DNA of 64,000 nucleotides from Streptomyces sp. NBC_00091 (GTDB taxonomy: Bacteria > Actinomycetota > Actinomycetes > Streptomycetales > Streptomycetaceae), in NCBI RefSeq assembly GCF_026343185.1, contig NZ_JAPEMA010000002.1, forward strand, positions 620,001-684,000. The letters are read 5' to 3'. Below, piece after piece: positions 48,158 to 55,813 of this stretch. A model generated the notes under the pieces. It was not told the DNA's origin, did not search any database, and saw nothing but the letters and a program-made list of their open reading frames with translations. Positions within the stretch are counted from its first letter, which is position 1. Each line of letters starts with the position of its first letter. The position numbers and the translations under genes were made by a program.

Positions 48158-49461
48158 TGAAGGGCACCCTCGCACAGGTCCGTTCGTACGAGCGCAGCGT
48201 CCAGCTGCTGATGGTGAACCAGTTCACCATCAACCTCGGCTTCTACATGCTCATGCCCTACCTGGCCACGCACCTGGCCGGCCCGCTGGGGCTGGCCGGC
48301 TGGACGGTCGGGCTGATCCTCGGCGTGCGCAACTTCAGCCAGCAGGGCATGTTCCTGATCGGCGGCACCCTCGCCGACCGCCTCGGCTACAAGCCGATGA
48401 TCATCACCGGGCTCGCGCTGCGCATCGCCGGCTTCGCGACCCTCGGGCTGGTGGACTCCGTGCCCGCGCTCATCGCCGCCTCCGCGGCCACGGGGCTGGC
48501 CGGGGCCCTGTTCAACCCGGCCACCCGGGCCTACCTGGCGGCCGACGCCGGGGAGCGCCGGGTCGAGGCCTTCGCCCTGTTCAACGTCTTCTACCAGGCG
48601 GGCATCCTGCTGGGCCCGCTGGTGGGCATGGTGCTGACGGGCGTCGACTTCCGCGTCACGTGCCTGGTGGCGGCCGGGATCTTCGCGCTGCTGAGCCTCG
48701 TGCAGATCCGGGCCCTGCCGGCCCGCCGGGGCAACGACGCCGCCGAGCGGGAGCGGGGCCCCCGGGAGGGGGTGCTCCGCCAGTGGCGGGGCATCCTCGC
48801 CAACCGCCCGTTCCTGCTGTTCTCCGTGGCGATGATCGGCTCGTACGTGATGACCTTCCAGGTCTACATGGCGCTGCCGCTGGAGGTTCGGCGCGTCGGG
48901 GGCGAGGGCGGCTTCGGCACGGCGGCGGTGGCGGTGCTCTTCGCGGTGTCCGGGCTGAGCACCATCCTCTTCCAGACCAGGGTCACCGCCTGGTGCAAGG
49001 CCCGGATGGAGCCGGGCCGCGCGCTGACCTGGGGGCTGCTGACGATGGGGGTGGCCTTCCTGCCCCTGCTGGCCGCCACGGCGCTGCCCGTGCCGGAGTC
49101 GGAGCTGGGGACGCGGCTGCTGGCCGCGGTGCCTCCGGCGCTGTCCGCGCTGCTGCTGGCCGCCGGGACGATGATCGCCTACCCCTTCGAGATGGACACC
49201 ATCGTCCGGCTGTGCGGCGACCGCCTGGTGGCCACGCACTACGGGCTGTACAACACCATCTGCGGCATCGGCATCGCCGTCGGCAACCTGCTCACGGGGG
49301 CGGCGCTGGACGCGGCCCGCTCCGCCGGGATGTCCGCGCTGCCCTGGCTGGCCCTGTTCGCCCTCGGCCTCGGGTGCACGGCCGCCCTGTACGGACTCCA
49401 CCGCACGGGCCGCCTCGCGCCGCCCGTCCGTGAGGAGCTCCCGAAGGTCCTGGCGGTCTGA
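48157..49461 (+). CDS. MFS transporter coupled to the PLP enzyme
   Basis: A 434-residue major facilitator has about 12 helices, the MFS motif A in GGTLADRLGYKPMI, and a second-half repeat. It begins [20 protein letters not shown]. The ATG overlaps the PLP enzyme stop (TGATG), indicating translational coupling and a joint role, most simply export of an amino-acid-derived product, as in siderophore or cysteine efflux. Substrate is inferred from context only. A strong terminator follows. Confidence 0.85.
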   Translation: MKGTLAQVRSYERSVQLLMVNQFTINLGFYMLMPYLATHLAGPLGLAGWTVGLILGVRNFSQQGMFLIGGTLADRLGYKPMIITGLALRIAGFATLGLVDSVPALIAASAATGLAGALFNPATRAYLAADAGERRVEAFALFNVFYQAGILLGPLVGMVLTGVDFRVTCLVAAGIFALLSLVQIRALPARRGNDAAERERGPREGVLRQWRGILANRPFLLFSVAMIGSYVMTFQVYMALPLEVRRVGGEGGFGTAAVAVLFAVSGLSTILFQTRVTAWCKARMEPGRALTWGLLTMGVAFLPLLAATALPVPESELGTRLLAAVPPALSALLLAAGTMIAYPFEMDTIVRLCGDRLVATHYGLYNTICGIGIAVGNLLTGAALDAARSAGMSALPWLALFALGLGCTAALYGLHRTGRLAPPVREELPKVLAV

Positions 49462-49474
49462 CCGGGGGCCCATG

Positions 49475-49517
49475 CGGCGCCGGCGGCCGTGCCCTTCGGG
49501 TGCGGCCGCCGGCGCCG
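49475..49517. terminator. Strong bidirectional terminator
   Basis: A perfect 15-bp stem (CGGCGCCGGCGGCCG at 49475-49489, CGGCCGCCGGCGCCG at 49503-49517) with a 13-nt loop separates the MFS gene (+) and lipoprotein gene (-). Confidence 0.85.
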
Positions 49518-49525
49518 GGCGGGGG

Positions 49526-50236
49526 TCAGGAGATCCCGTACCACTGGCTGGCCCAGCCGGTGTTGATGGTGCTGGTGGACTGCTCGGCCAGGTTCACCGT
49601 GGCCGGCAGGGCGTTCTGGCCGGTCAGGACGGTGCTGTAGCGCAGGTTGGGCGGGGTGAGGCCGGCGTTCACCGAGATGCCGGCCCCCGTGGACTTCAGG
49701 GTGAGGGCGTTGGTGGCCCAATTGCCATTGAGCAGGAGGGCGATGAAGTAGGTCCCGGGGGCGGCGGTGAAGGGCTTGGCGAGGGCGAGCGGTTTGGCGA
49801 CCGGGTCGGTCATCAGCTGCGGCGATATGTCGGGGGTGGCCGCACGCAGGGTGCCGGTGGCGTCGTACACGCCCAACTGGCAGTTGGAGAGCTGGGCGTT
49901 GGGGTCGAGGCCGGCCAGTCCCAGCCAGATGTTCGACCAGGTGGTCTCCTGGCGCAGCACGATCCGCACCAGGGTGACCCGCCCGCCGACCCCGGCGGCC
50001 GACTGGGCGGTGACGTGCCCCGCGTCGTTGGGGTCTCCGGTCCATGCCAGCAGGTTCTGGTCCTGCGGCCGGGGCCCCTCGTACCCGCCCGCCGCACCGC
50101 CCGGTGCGGGTGCGGCGGCCGGGGAGCCGCCGCCCGCCGGGTGCGCGGCCCCGCCCGAAGAGGTGCAGCCGGCCAGGACGAACAGCGCGGCGAGCGCGGA
50201 GAGGAGACCGCGCGCGGCGGTGGTGCGGGTGGACAT
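49526..50236 (-). CDS. Secreted lipoprotein, unknown function
   Basis: A 236-residue protein has a lipobox FVLAGC at residue about 24, then a Gly/Ala/Pro linker. The mature part (about 65-236) is a beta-rich domain with RVTLVRIVLRQETTWSNIWL, LGVYDATGTLRAATPDIS and TYFIALLLNGNWATNALTL, resembling a jelly-roll or carbohydrate-binding-like fold. No catalytic motif is seen. It lies beside the 2-methylisoborneol operon in the same direction, but a role there is not supported. Confidence 0.7.
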   Translation of the reverse strand: MSTRTTAARGLLSALAALFVLAGCTSSGGAAHPAGGGSPAAAPAPGGAAGGYEGPRPQDQNLLAWTGDPNDAGHVTAQSAAGVGGRVTLVRIVLRQETTWSNIWLGLAGLDPNAQLSNCQLGVYDATGTLRAATPDISPQLMTDPVAKPLALAKPFTAAPGTYFIALLLNGNWATNALTLKSTGAGISVNAGLTPPNLRYSTVLTGQNALPATVNLAEQSTSTINTGWASQWYGIS

Positions 50237-50346
50237 GCTTCCCCCATGTGGTGCGGACGTACCGGGGAGTCATGGTCACACGCCCCGGAAGGGCCGGGCC
50301 CGTCGGCTGACGGTCCCGGCCCTTCCGGCCTGCGGTCGGAGCGCGG

Positions 50347-51240
50347 TCAGATGCGGTCGGCCGCGATCAGGACGTACTGGAAGGAGCCGTCCTTGTAGGA
50401 GTTGATGAACGCCTCCTCGATACCGGTGACCAGGGAGGACGTGGCCCGCAGCTCCCAGTAGGGCAGGGTGTCGGGGGTCAGGTCGATGACGGCCTGCGGC
50501 ACGAGGCGGTTGTCCGCCATGGCGCGCAGGTACTCCCGGCGGGAGTGGATGTTGCACTCGAAGTGCGCGTTGATCTGGGAGACCCACTTCGAGGGCTGGC
50601 CGTAACGCGGGTTCCAGCAGCCGGTGATGGTCACGTAGCGGCCGCCGACCTCGAGGACCCGGGAGTGCTCGGCGAAGAGATCGTGCAGGTCGACGTACAT
50701 GCTCGACTCGTTGTTCCACGAGGCCGCGGCCTGGCCGGTCTCGAAGGGGGTGTTCAGCATGTTGCAGACGCGGGCGCGGACGTGGTCCTCGATGCCGAGT
50801 TCACGGGCGCGCTGGTTGGCGAAGTCGGCCTGCTTGGCCGAGAGGGTGACGCCCTCGACCTTGCATCCGAAGCGCTGGTGGGCCATGACCATGGAGCCGC
50901 CGCGCCCGCAGCCGGCGTCGACGAGGGTGTCGCCCTGGCCGATGGGGCCGAGGTGGTCCAGGAGGAGTTCGGCCTGCGCCGACTCCAGCCGGTGCAGCTC
51001 GGCGATGAGCTTCTTCTCGTATTCGCTGTCCTCGGTGTCGCCGAGGGCGGCGTGGTCGATGTCGCCGATGCCGTAGTGGTGGTGGTAGAGGCCGTCGACG
51101 TCGCCGAGGCGCAGGTTCACGGGCCGGGCCTCGTTGTTCCAGTAACGGGCGATGTCCCCCTGGTAGGGGGTCGTCGGCGAGGGGATGAGCACGGAGGAGC
51201 CGGCGGCAGTGGCGGTGGTGGTGAGATCGATGCTAGTCAC
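50347..51240 (-). CDS. Geranyl diphosphate 2-C-methyltransferase
   Basis: A 297-residue methyltransferase closely resembles the actinobacterial GPP C-methyltransferases that make 2-methyl-GPP. The start region VLIPSPTTPYQGDIARYWNN, HHHYGIGDIDHAALGD, the SAM loop VDAGCGRGGSMVMA and NNESSMYVDLHDLF match that group. It lies 15 bp after the terpene synthase gene, in the order encapsulin, synthase, methyltransferase known for 2-methylisoborneol (the S. coelicolor SCO7699-SCO7701 arrangement). It provides the C11 substrate for the synthase. Confidence 0.95.
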   Translation of the reverse strand: MTSIDLTTTATAAGSSVLIPSPTTPYQGDIARYWNNEARPVNLRLGDVDGLYHHHYGIGDIDHAALGDTEDSEYEKKLIAELHRLESAQAELLLDHLGPIGQGDTLVDAGCGRGGSMVMAHQRFGCKVEGVTLSAKQADFANQRARELGIEDHVRARVCNMLNTPFETGQAAASWNNESSMYVDLHDLFAEHSRVLEVGGRYVTITGCWNPRYGQPSKWVSQINAHFECNIHSRREYLRAMADNRLVPQAVIDLTPDTLPYWELRATSSLVTGIEEAFINSYKDGSFQYVLIAADRI

Positions 51241-51255
51241 GGATAAGTCCCATCC

Positions 51256-52581
51256 TTACCAGAAATCGGGCAGGCTGTAGCGATATGTGTTGGTCTGGTG
51301 CCAGTAGTGGTTGCCGTCGACCCATACGGCCACTCCCCGCAGGAAGCGCAGCACGCTCGGTACGGGGCAGGCGGCGGCCAGGGCGGCGGACTCGGCTTCG
51401 AAGTCGTGCATGAGCTCGTTGTGGACCTCGACCGCCTTCAGATAGCCCTCCCGGTCGGAGAGGCCCTCACGTTCGGCGATCACCACGGGCAGGTTCAAGT
51501 GCCGCCCGGGGCTGGCGAGTTCCTTGGTGTACGAGTACAGGTCGTTGACGATGGTGCTCACGTTCCCCGCGAGCGCGAGTACCCGCTGCATGGCGGGCAG
51601 GGCGTGCAGGTCCGTCGGCAGTTCGTAGCCGCCGACGGTGTCCGTGATGGTGGGACAGGGGCGGAAGTTGTTGAACTGCCGCATCACCAGGTACTCCCAC
51701 ACCTCGGGCATGTGGTCCGTCTGGGCCCAGGCACCCTCGGCGAGGTAGCCGAGGTGCAGGCGGGCCATGTCGTGCCGGAACCGGTCGGCCTGGGCGGGGG
51801 TGGACTGCTGGACGAAGTACTCCATCGCGGAGCGGTAGGAGCGGCGCGGGGCGTCCTCGTGGAGCGACTGCGCCCACTGGGGGTGGTACTCCTTCGTCGT
51901 GTGCAGGGGGTCGAGGGCGGTGTGCGCCAGGAGCAGGCGCCCGCCGAGACCGATGGGCGAGCCTCCGTGGTCCTCGCAGTACATGTCGTCGACCGCGTTC
52001 TCGGCGACCATCAGCCGCGCGGCGATCATCAGGTGGTCGACGGTCGGGGCGTCCGGGTGGCAGGCGACCATGTAGCGCCCGGTGGAGAAGCCGTCGAACT
52101 GGCCCTCCCAGTCCTCGGGGTACAGCTCGACCTCGTCGAGCGCCCAGGCCTTGATCCGGCGGCTGACCTCCGCCACCAGCGCCGGATCGGGCTCCGCCAC
52201 CGGGTGGTAGTAGAGGCCCGGGATGTGCAGTGCGTCCACCGGCGCCGCGGGGGCGGCCGCCTCCGCGTACGGGGCCAGGTGCAGCGCGGCCGTGCCCAGA
52301 CCGCTGGGCCCGCGCATGATCCGCTCCAGGGCCGGGCCCGCCTGCCTCACCTCGGCGGCGCCCTCCCCCGGCACGGACACGGGCTCCGGGGCGGGGGCGG
52401 TGCCGAAGGGCAGGACGGGCGGGGACGGCAGGGCGGGCCGGGCGGGGACGGCGACCTCCGCGGCGGAGGCCTGTGCCGGGGCCAGGCCGTGGGACAGGGC
52501 GTTGGCGAGGACGTGTGCCCCGAAGTGCGCCGCGGCGGCGGGCAGGCCCGACTGCAGAGGGGAAGGCCCGGGCTCGGGCAT
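51256..52581 (-). CDS. 2-Methylisoborneol synthase
   Basis: A 441-residue class I terpene synthase starts at ATG 52581 with AAGGAG 6 nt upstream. A Pro/Ala-rich N-terminal tail of about 115 residues leads to the catalytic domain with the Asp-rich motif in AVDDMYCEDHGGSPIG and the NSE-type motif around VNDLYSYTKE. The tail length and motifs match 2-methylisoborneol synthases, which cyclise 2-methyl-GPP to the earthy odorant. In known relatives the N-terminal tail targets the enzyme into the co-encoded family 2B encapsulin. Confidence 0.95.
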   Translation of the reverse strand: MPEPGPSPLQSGLPAAAAHFGAHVLANALSHGLAPAQASAAEVAVPARPALPSPPVLPFGTAPAPEPVSVPGEGAAEVRQAGPALERIMRGPSGLGTAALHLAPYAEAAAPAAPVDALHIPGLYYHPVAEPDPALVAEVSRRIKAWALDEVELYPEDWEGQFDGFSTGRYMVACHPDAPTVDHLMIAARLMVAENAVDDMYCEDHGGSPIGLGGRLLLAHTALDPLHTTKEYHPQWAQSLHEDAPRRSYRSAMEYFVQQSTPAQADRFRHDMARLHLGYLAEGAWAQTDHMPEVWEYLVMRQFNNFRPCPTITDTVGGYELPTDLHALPAMQRVLALAGNVSTIVNDLYSYTKELASPGRHLNLPVVIAEREGLSDREGYLKAVEVHNELMHDFEAESAALAAACPVPSVLRFLRGVAVWVDGNHYWHQTNTYRYSLPDFW

Positions 52582-52699
52582 CCGTAACTCCTTGGTGAGG
52601 TGGGTGAGGTGGCCCGGATCCCGGGCACGCCTGGCCGGCCCGGGAGGGTCCGGGCCGTCGTGGCCGTGGGGCAGGTCGTCCTCCAGGGGGACGTTGCCC

Positions 52700-54112
52700 C
52701 TAGTCGCGCCTGCGGGCGATCTGTACGTTCTCCAGCACGCCGAGGGCGTCGGGCACCAGGATGGCGGCGGAGTAGTAGGTGGTGACCAGGTAGGAGATGA
52801 TCGCCTGCTCGCTGATGCCCATGAAGCGCACCGACAGGCCCGGCTCGTACTCCTCCGGCAGACCGGTCTGACGCAGACCGATGACGCCCTGGTTGTCCTC
52901 GCCGGTACGCATGGCGAGGATGGAGCTGGTGTTCTCCTTGCTGATGGGGATCTTGTTGCACGGCAGGATCGGCACCCCGCGCCAGGCCGGCACCTGCTGC
53001 CCGCCGACGTCGACGTGGTCCGGGTAGAGTCCGCGGGCGTTGAACTCGCGCCCGATCGCCGCGATCGTCTTGGGGTGGGCGAAGAGGAACTTCGTGCCGC
53101 GGCGGCGGCAGAGCAGCTCGTCGAGGTCGTCCGGGGTGGGCGGGCCCGAGTGGGTCTGGATCCGCTGCTTGAACTCGGCGTTGTGGAGCAGGCCGAACTC
53201 CCGGTTGTTGATCAGCTCGTGCTCCTGGCGCTCGCGCAGCGCCTCGATGGTGAGCCTGAGCTGTTCCTCGGTCTGGTTGTGCGGGCCGTTGTAGAGGTCG
53301 GCGACCCTGGTGTGGACGCGCAGGACGGTCTGCGCGACGGAGAGCTCGTACTCGCGGGGCTTGAGCTCGTAGTCGACGAAGGCGCCGGGCAGCTCGTACT
53401 CGCCCGTGTGGCCGGCCGACATCGCGATCTCGGCCTCGCCGTGACGATTCTGCCGCTGCTGGGGAAGCTCGCTGAAGTGCTGGATGTGGGCCTGCAGGCT
53501 CGGCGCCCCGGACAGCACGGCGGCGAACTCGGCGCGGGAGAGGGTGAGCAGGGTGCCCGCGGTCTCGGCGGTGGCGGTGTAGTCCCAGGTGGCGTCGCCG
53601 TCCAGGAGGGCGTTCTCGCCGAACCGGTCGCCGTCCGCGAGTACGGCGACGGCGACCTCGTCGCCGTACTTGCCGACGGAGGTCTGGTTGATCCGGCCGT
53701 GGGCGATCAGGTGGATCTCGTCGGCCGGGGTGCCGCGCTCGACCAGCACCTCGCCGACCCGGAAGTCCCGCTGGACGCACCGGCCGGCGAGCGCGGTCAG
53801 CACCTCCAGGTCGTCGAAGCCGCGCAGCAGGGCCAGTTCGCCCAGCTCGCGGGGGATCACCCGGACGGTGCCGCCGTCCTGGATGAACTCGATGCAGCCG
53901 TCGCCGACCGTGTAGCTCAGCCGGCGGTTCACCCGGTAGGTGCCGCCCTTGGTCTCCACCCAGGGCAGGCTCCGCAGCAGCCACCGGGAGGTGATCTCCT
54001 GCATCTGCGGGGCGGACTTGGTGGTGCTGGCAAGGTTGCGGGCCGCCGCCGTGCTCAGGCTGGACTGCTGTGGCGGTTCCAGCTGTGCTTCCGGGCTGGT
54101 GTCAACGGTCAT
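52700..54112 (-). CDS. eshA: Family 2B encapsulin shell protein (EshA-like) with cNMP-binding domain
   Basis: A 470-residue protein combines a cyclic-nucleotide-binding-like domain (about 85-225, [30 protein letters not shown]) inserted between an N-terminal arm and an HK97-fold shell region (about 240-470, [59 protein letters not shown]). This matches the EshA/family 2B encapsulins linked to 2-methylisoborneol synthase. It assembles a protein shell that houses the synthase. First gene of the operon, ATG at 54112. Confidence 0.95.
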   Translation of the reverse strand: MTVDTSPEAQLEPPQQSSLSTAAARNLASTTKSAPQMQEITSRWLLRSLPWVETKGGTYRVNRRLSYTVGDGCIEFIQDGGTVRVIPRELGELALLRGFDDLEVLTALAGRCVQRDFRVGEVLVERGTPADEIHLIAHGRINQTSVGKYGDEVAVAVLADGDRFGENALLDGDATWDYTATAETAGTLLTLSRAEFAAVLSGAPSLQAHIQHFSELPQQRQNRHGEAEIAMSAGHTGEYELPGAFVDYELKPREYELSVAQTVLRVHTRVADLYNGPHNQTEEQLRLTIEALRERQEHELINNREFGLLHNAEFKQRIQTHSGPPTPDDLDELLCRRRGTKFLFAHPKTIAAIGREFNARGLYPDHVDVGGQQVPAWRGVPILPCNKIPISKENTSSILAMRTGEDNQGVIGLRQTGLPEEYEPGLSVRFMGISEQAIISYLVTTYYSAAILVPDALGVLENVQIARRRD

Positions 54113-54363
54113 GGGTCGAGCTCTCCTTCGTAAGCGCGGTGACGGGCATAGGTGCAGGTCACCGGTGAAAAAGGAAAAAGCGGGCGAATCTCCGGCAATC
54201 CGTCCACATCTCGGGGAACACTAACGGCCGGTGGCGCCGGATGACCTTGAAACGCCGAGGGCATTACCTCGATGCAGTGATCTTGGCCGGTAGGGGGTTT
54301 GACCGGGTGAACAGCGATATCCGGCCTGCTCGAGGGCGCGCCCGGTGCGCCGGGACGCAAAAA
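54113..54363. promoter_or_regulatory. Upstream region of 2-methylisoborneol operon
   Basis: This part of the 304-bp gap between the eshA-like and amidase-like genes holds the operon promoter, but no clear box or palindrome stands out. An A-rich stretch GGTGAAAAAGGAAAAAGCGG at about 54163-54182 may lie near the promoter. The remainder is ordinary high-GC spacer. Confidence 0.4.
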
Positions 54364-54404
54364 GGCCCCTCCTGCCGGGGAGTCTTCCGCCGGCAGGAGG
54401 GGCC
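54364..54404 (-). terminator. Intrinsic terminator of amidase-like gene
   Basis: GGCCCCTCCTGCCGG at 54364-54378 pairs perfectly with CCGGCAGGAGGGGCC at 54390-54404. On the minus strand it is followed by TTTTTG. It lies 13 nt downstream of the 54417 stop. Confidence 0.9.
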
Positions 54405-54416
54405 CAGGGGCGACCG

Positions 54417-55559
54417 TCAGGTGCGGTACGCGAAGTAACGCGCGTCCGGGTAGGACGCGATGATGCTCGCGAGCGACTTACGGTACGTGTTGGTCGAGTG
54501 GTACGTGAGGTACGGCATCCCCTTGGTGCTGCGGTAGGTCACCATCATGGAGTGGTCCTTGGACCCGTCCTTGTTGAAGTCCACCTGCAGGATGTCGCCG
54601 ACGTCCATCTGGTACACGTTGGCCAGGTTGGCGGCCCGCTGGTTGGACAGCGTGAACCAGGCCCACTCGTTCGCGCCGACCCAGGAGTCCGACTGGCGGG
54701 TGCCGTCGTACCACCAGTTGCGGTAGTCCGACGAGGAGCCCGGAACGGGCTTCCAGGCGCCCGCGTTCAGCGCCTGGCTGATGAAGTTGGTGCAGTCGCC
54801 CCCGGCGCCGTTGAACTTCCGGTACGCCGGGTTGTAGTTGCTCCAGTACTTCTCCGCGTACTTCGCCATGGCGGCGTAGTCGTACGCGCCGCCGGTCTTC
54901 ACCTTGGGGTTCGGGGTGGCGGGGTACTTGGTGGCCGCGGGCGTGCCGTCGGGGTACTGGTTGCCGTCGTCCTTGACGACGTTCGCCTTGGCCGCCACGG
55001 GCTCGTTGATCGCGACGGGACCGTTCCCGGCGTCCTGGGACTTGATCGAGGTCAGTTCCCAGGCGCCGCGCTTCTTGCTGGTGAGCGTCAGCTCGTAGCG
55101 CGTCTTGAAGTCGGTGGTGGCCGGCTCGTCCCCGTGCACCTTCTTGTAGGTGAGCATGGTCTGCTCGGTGACCTGGACGGTCGCCTTCCCCCCGGTGACC
55201 GTCGCACGGTCCACGGCGACGCGGGTGTCGGCGCCCGTGTAGGCCTCACCGAGCTCCGCGAGCCGCGTCTTGCGGGACCGCAGCGTCGTCATCGCCGCGT
55301 CCTCGTCCTTCTTCAGCTTCGCCGACATGCGCGTCTTCCCGGAGGCGGGAGCGGCGCCGCGCTGCCCCGGCTGGTCCTCGACCAGGGCCTGCGTACGCTG
55401 CGAGAGCACGTCGTCGGCTATGCGGGCGAAGGCGTCCGCGGTGGCACGGTCGGCCTCTTCCGGCGTGCCCGCGCTCGCGGAGTAGGCGAACAGGCTTCCG
55501 GACGCCAGGGCCACGGTCAGGGCCGCGACGGCGGCAAGCCTGAACCTCTTAGGTATCAC
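54417..55559 (-). CDS. Secreted amidase-domain (amidase_6-like) protein
   Basis: A 380-residue protein starts at GTG 55559 with AGGGG 7 nt upstream; the frame above that to 55742 is not used. A Sec signal (FRLAAVAALTVALASGSLFA, cleaved near SASA) leads to an N-terminal beta/helical part, then a papain-like amidase domain from about 225: catalytic Cys in GGDCTNFISQALNAGAW and His in DGSKDHSMMVTYRS. Such enzymes act on cell-wall peptides or amides. It lies divergent from the PBP gene, in a cell-wall neighbourhood. Confidence 0.8.
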   Translation of the reverse strand: MIPKRFRLAAVAALTVALASGSLFAYSASAGTPEEADRATADAFARIADDVLSQRTQALVEDQPGQRGAAPASGKTRMSAKLKKDEDAAMTTLRSRKTRLAELGEAYTGADTRVAVDRATVTGGKATVQVTEQTMLTYKKVHGDEPATTDFKTRYELTLTSKKRGAWELTSIKSQDAGNGPVAINEPVAAKANVVKDDGNQYPDGTPAATKYPATPNPKVKTGGAYDYAAMAKYAEKYWSNYNPAYRKFNGAGGDCTNFISQALNAGAWKPVPGSSSDYRNWWYDGTRQSDSWVGANEWAWFTLSNQRAANLANVYQMDVGDILQVDFNKDGSKDHSMMVTYRSTKGMPYLTYHSTNTYRKSLASIIASYPDARYFAYRT

Positions 55560-55813
55560 TGTGTTTCCCCTTGTCACCCGGTCCACACGGACCGGGGGAC
55601 GGAATCTTCGCACAACTGGGCGACCGGTTCGTGGCGTTCCGTTTCCCGGGCCGTCACCCGGCGGCAGTCCCCCCGCCCGCGGGCGCCCCGCCTCCGCTTC
55701 GTCACCGGAAACGGTCCGCCGGGCTCCGCACGGGAATGCCACCCCTCCCCGCCGTCTTCACAGAAAATGCATCTAGGGTATGCGGGGGAAGCACAGCACA
55801 GGGGGCATTCGGA

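Noticed and set aside
55571..55813. Extension of the PBP gene to 55571
   Set aside because: The extension has no ribosome site and includes the promoter-like region of the divergent amidase gene.
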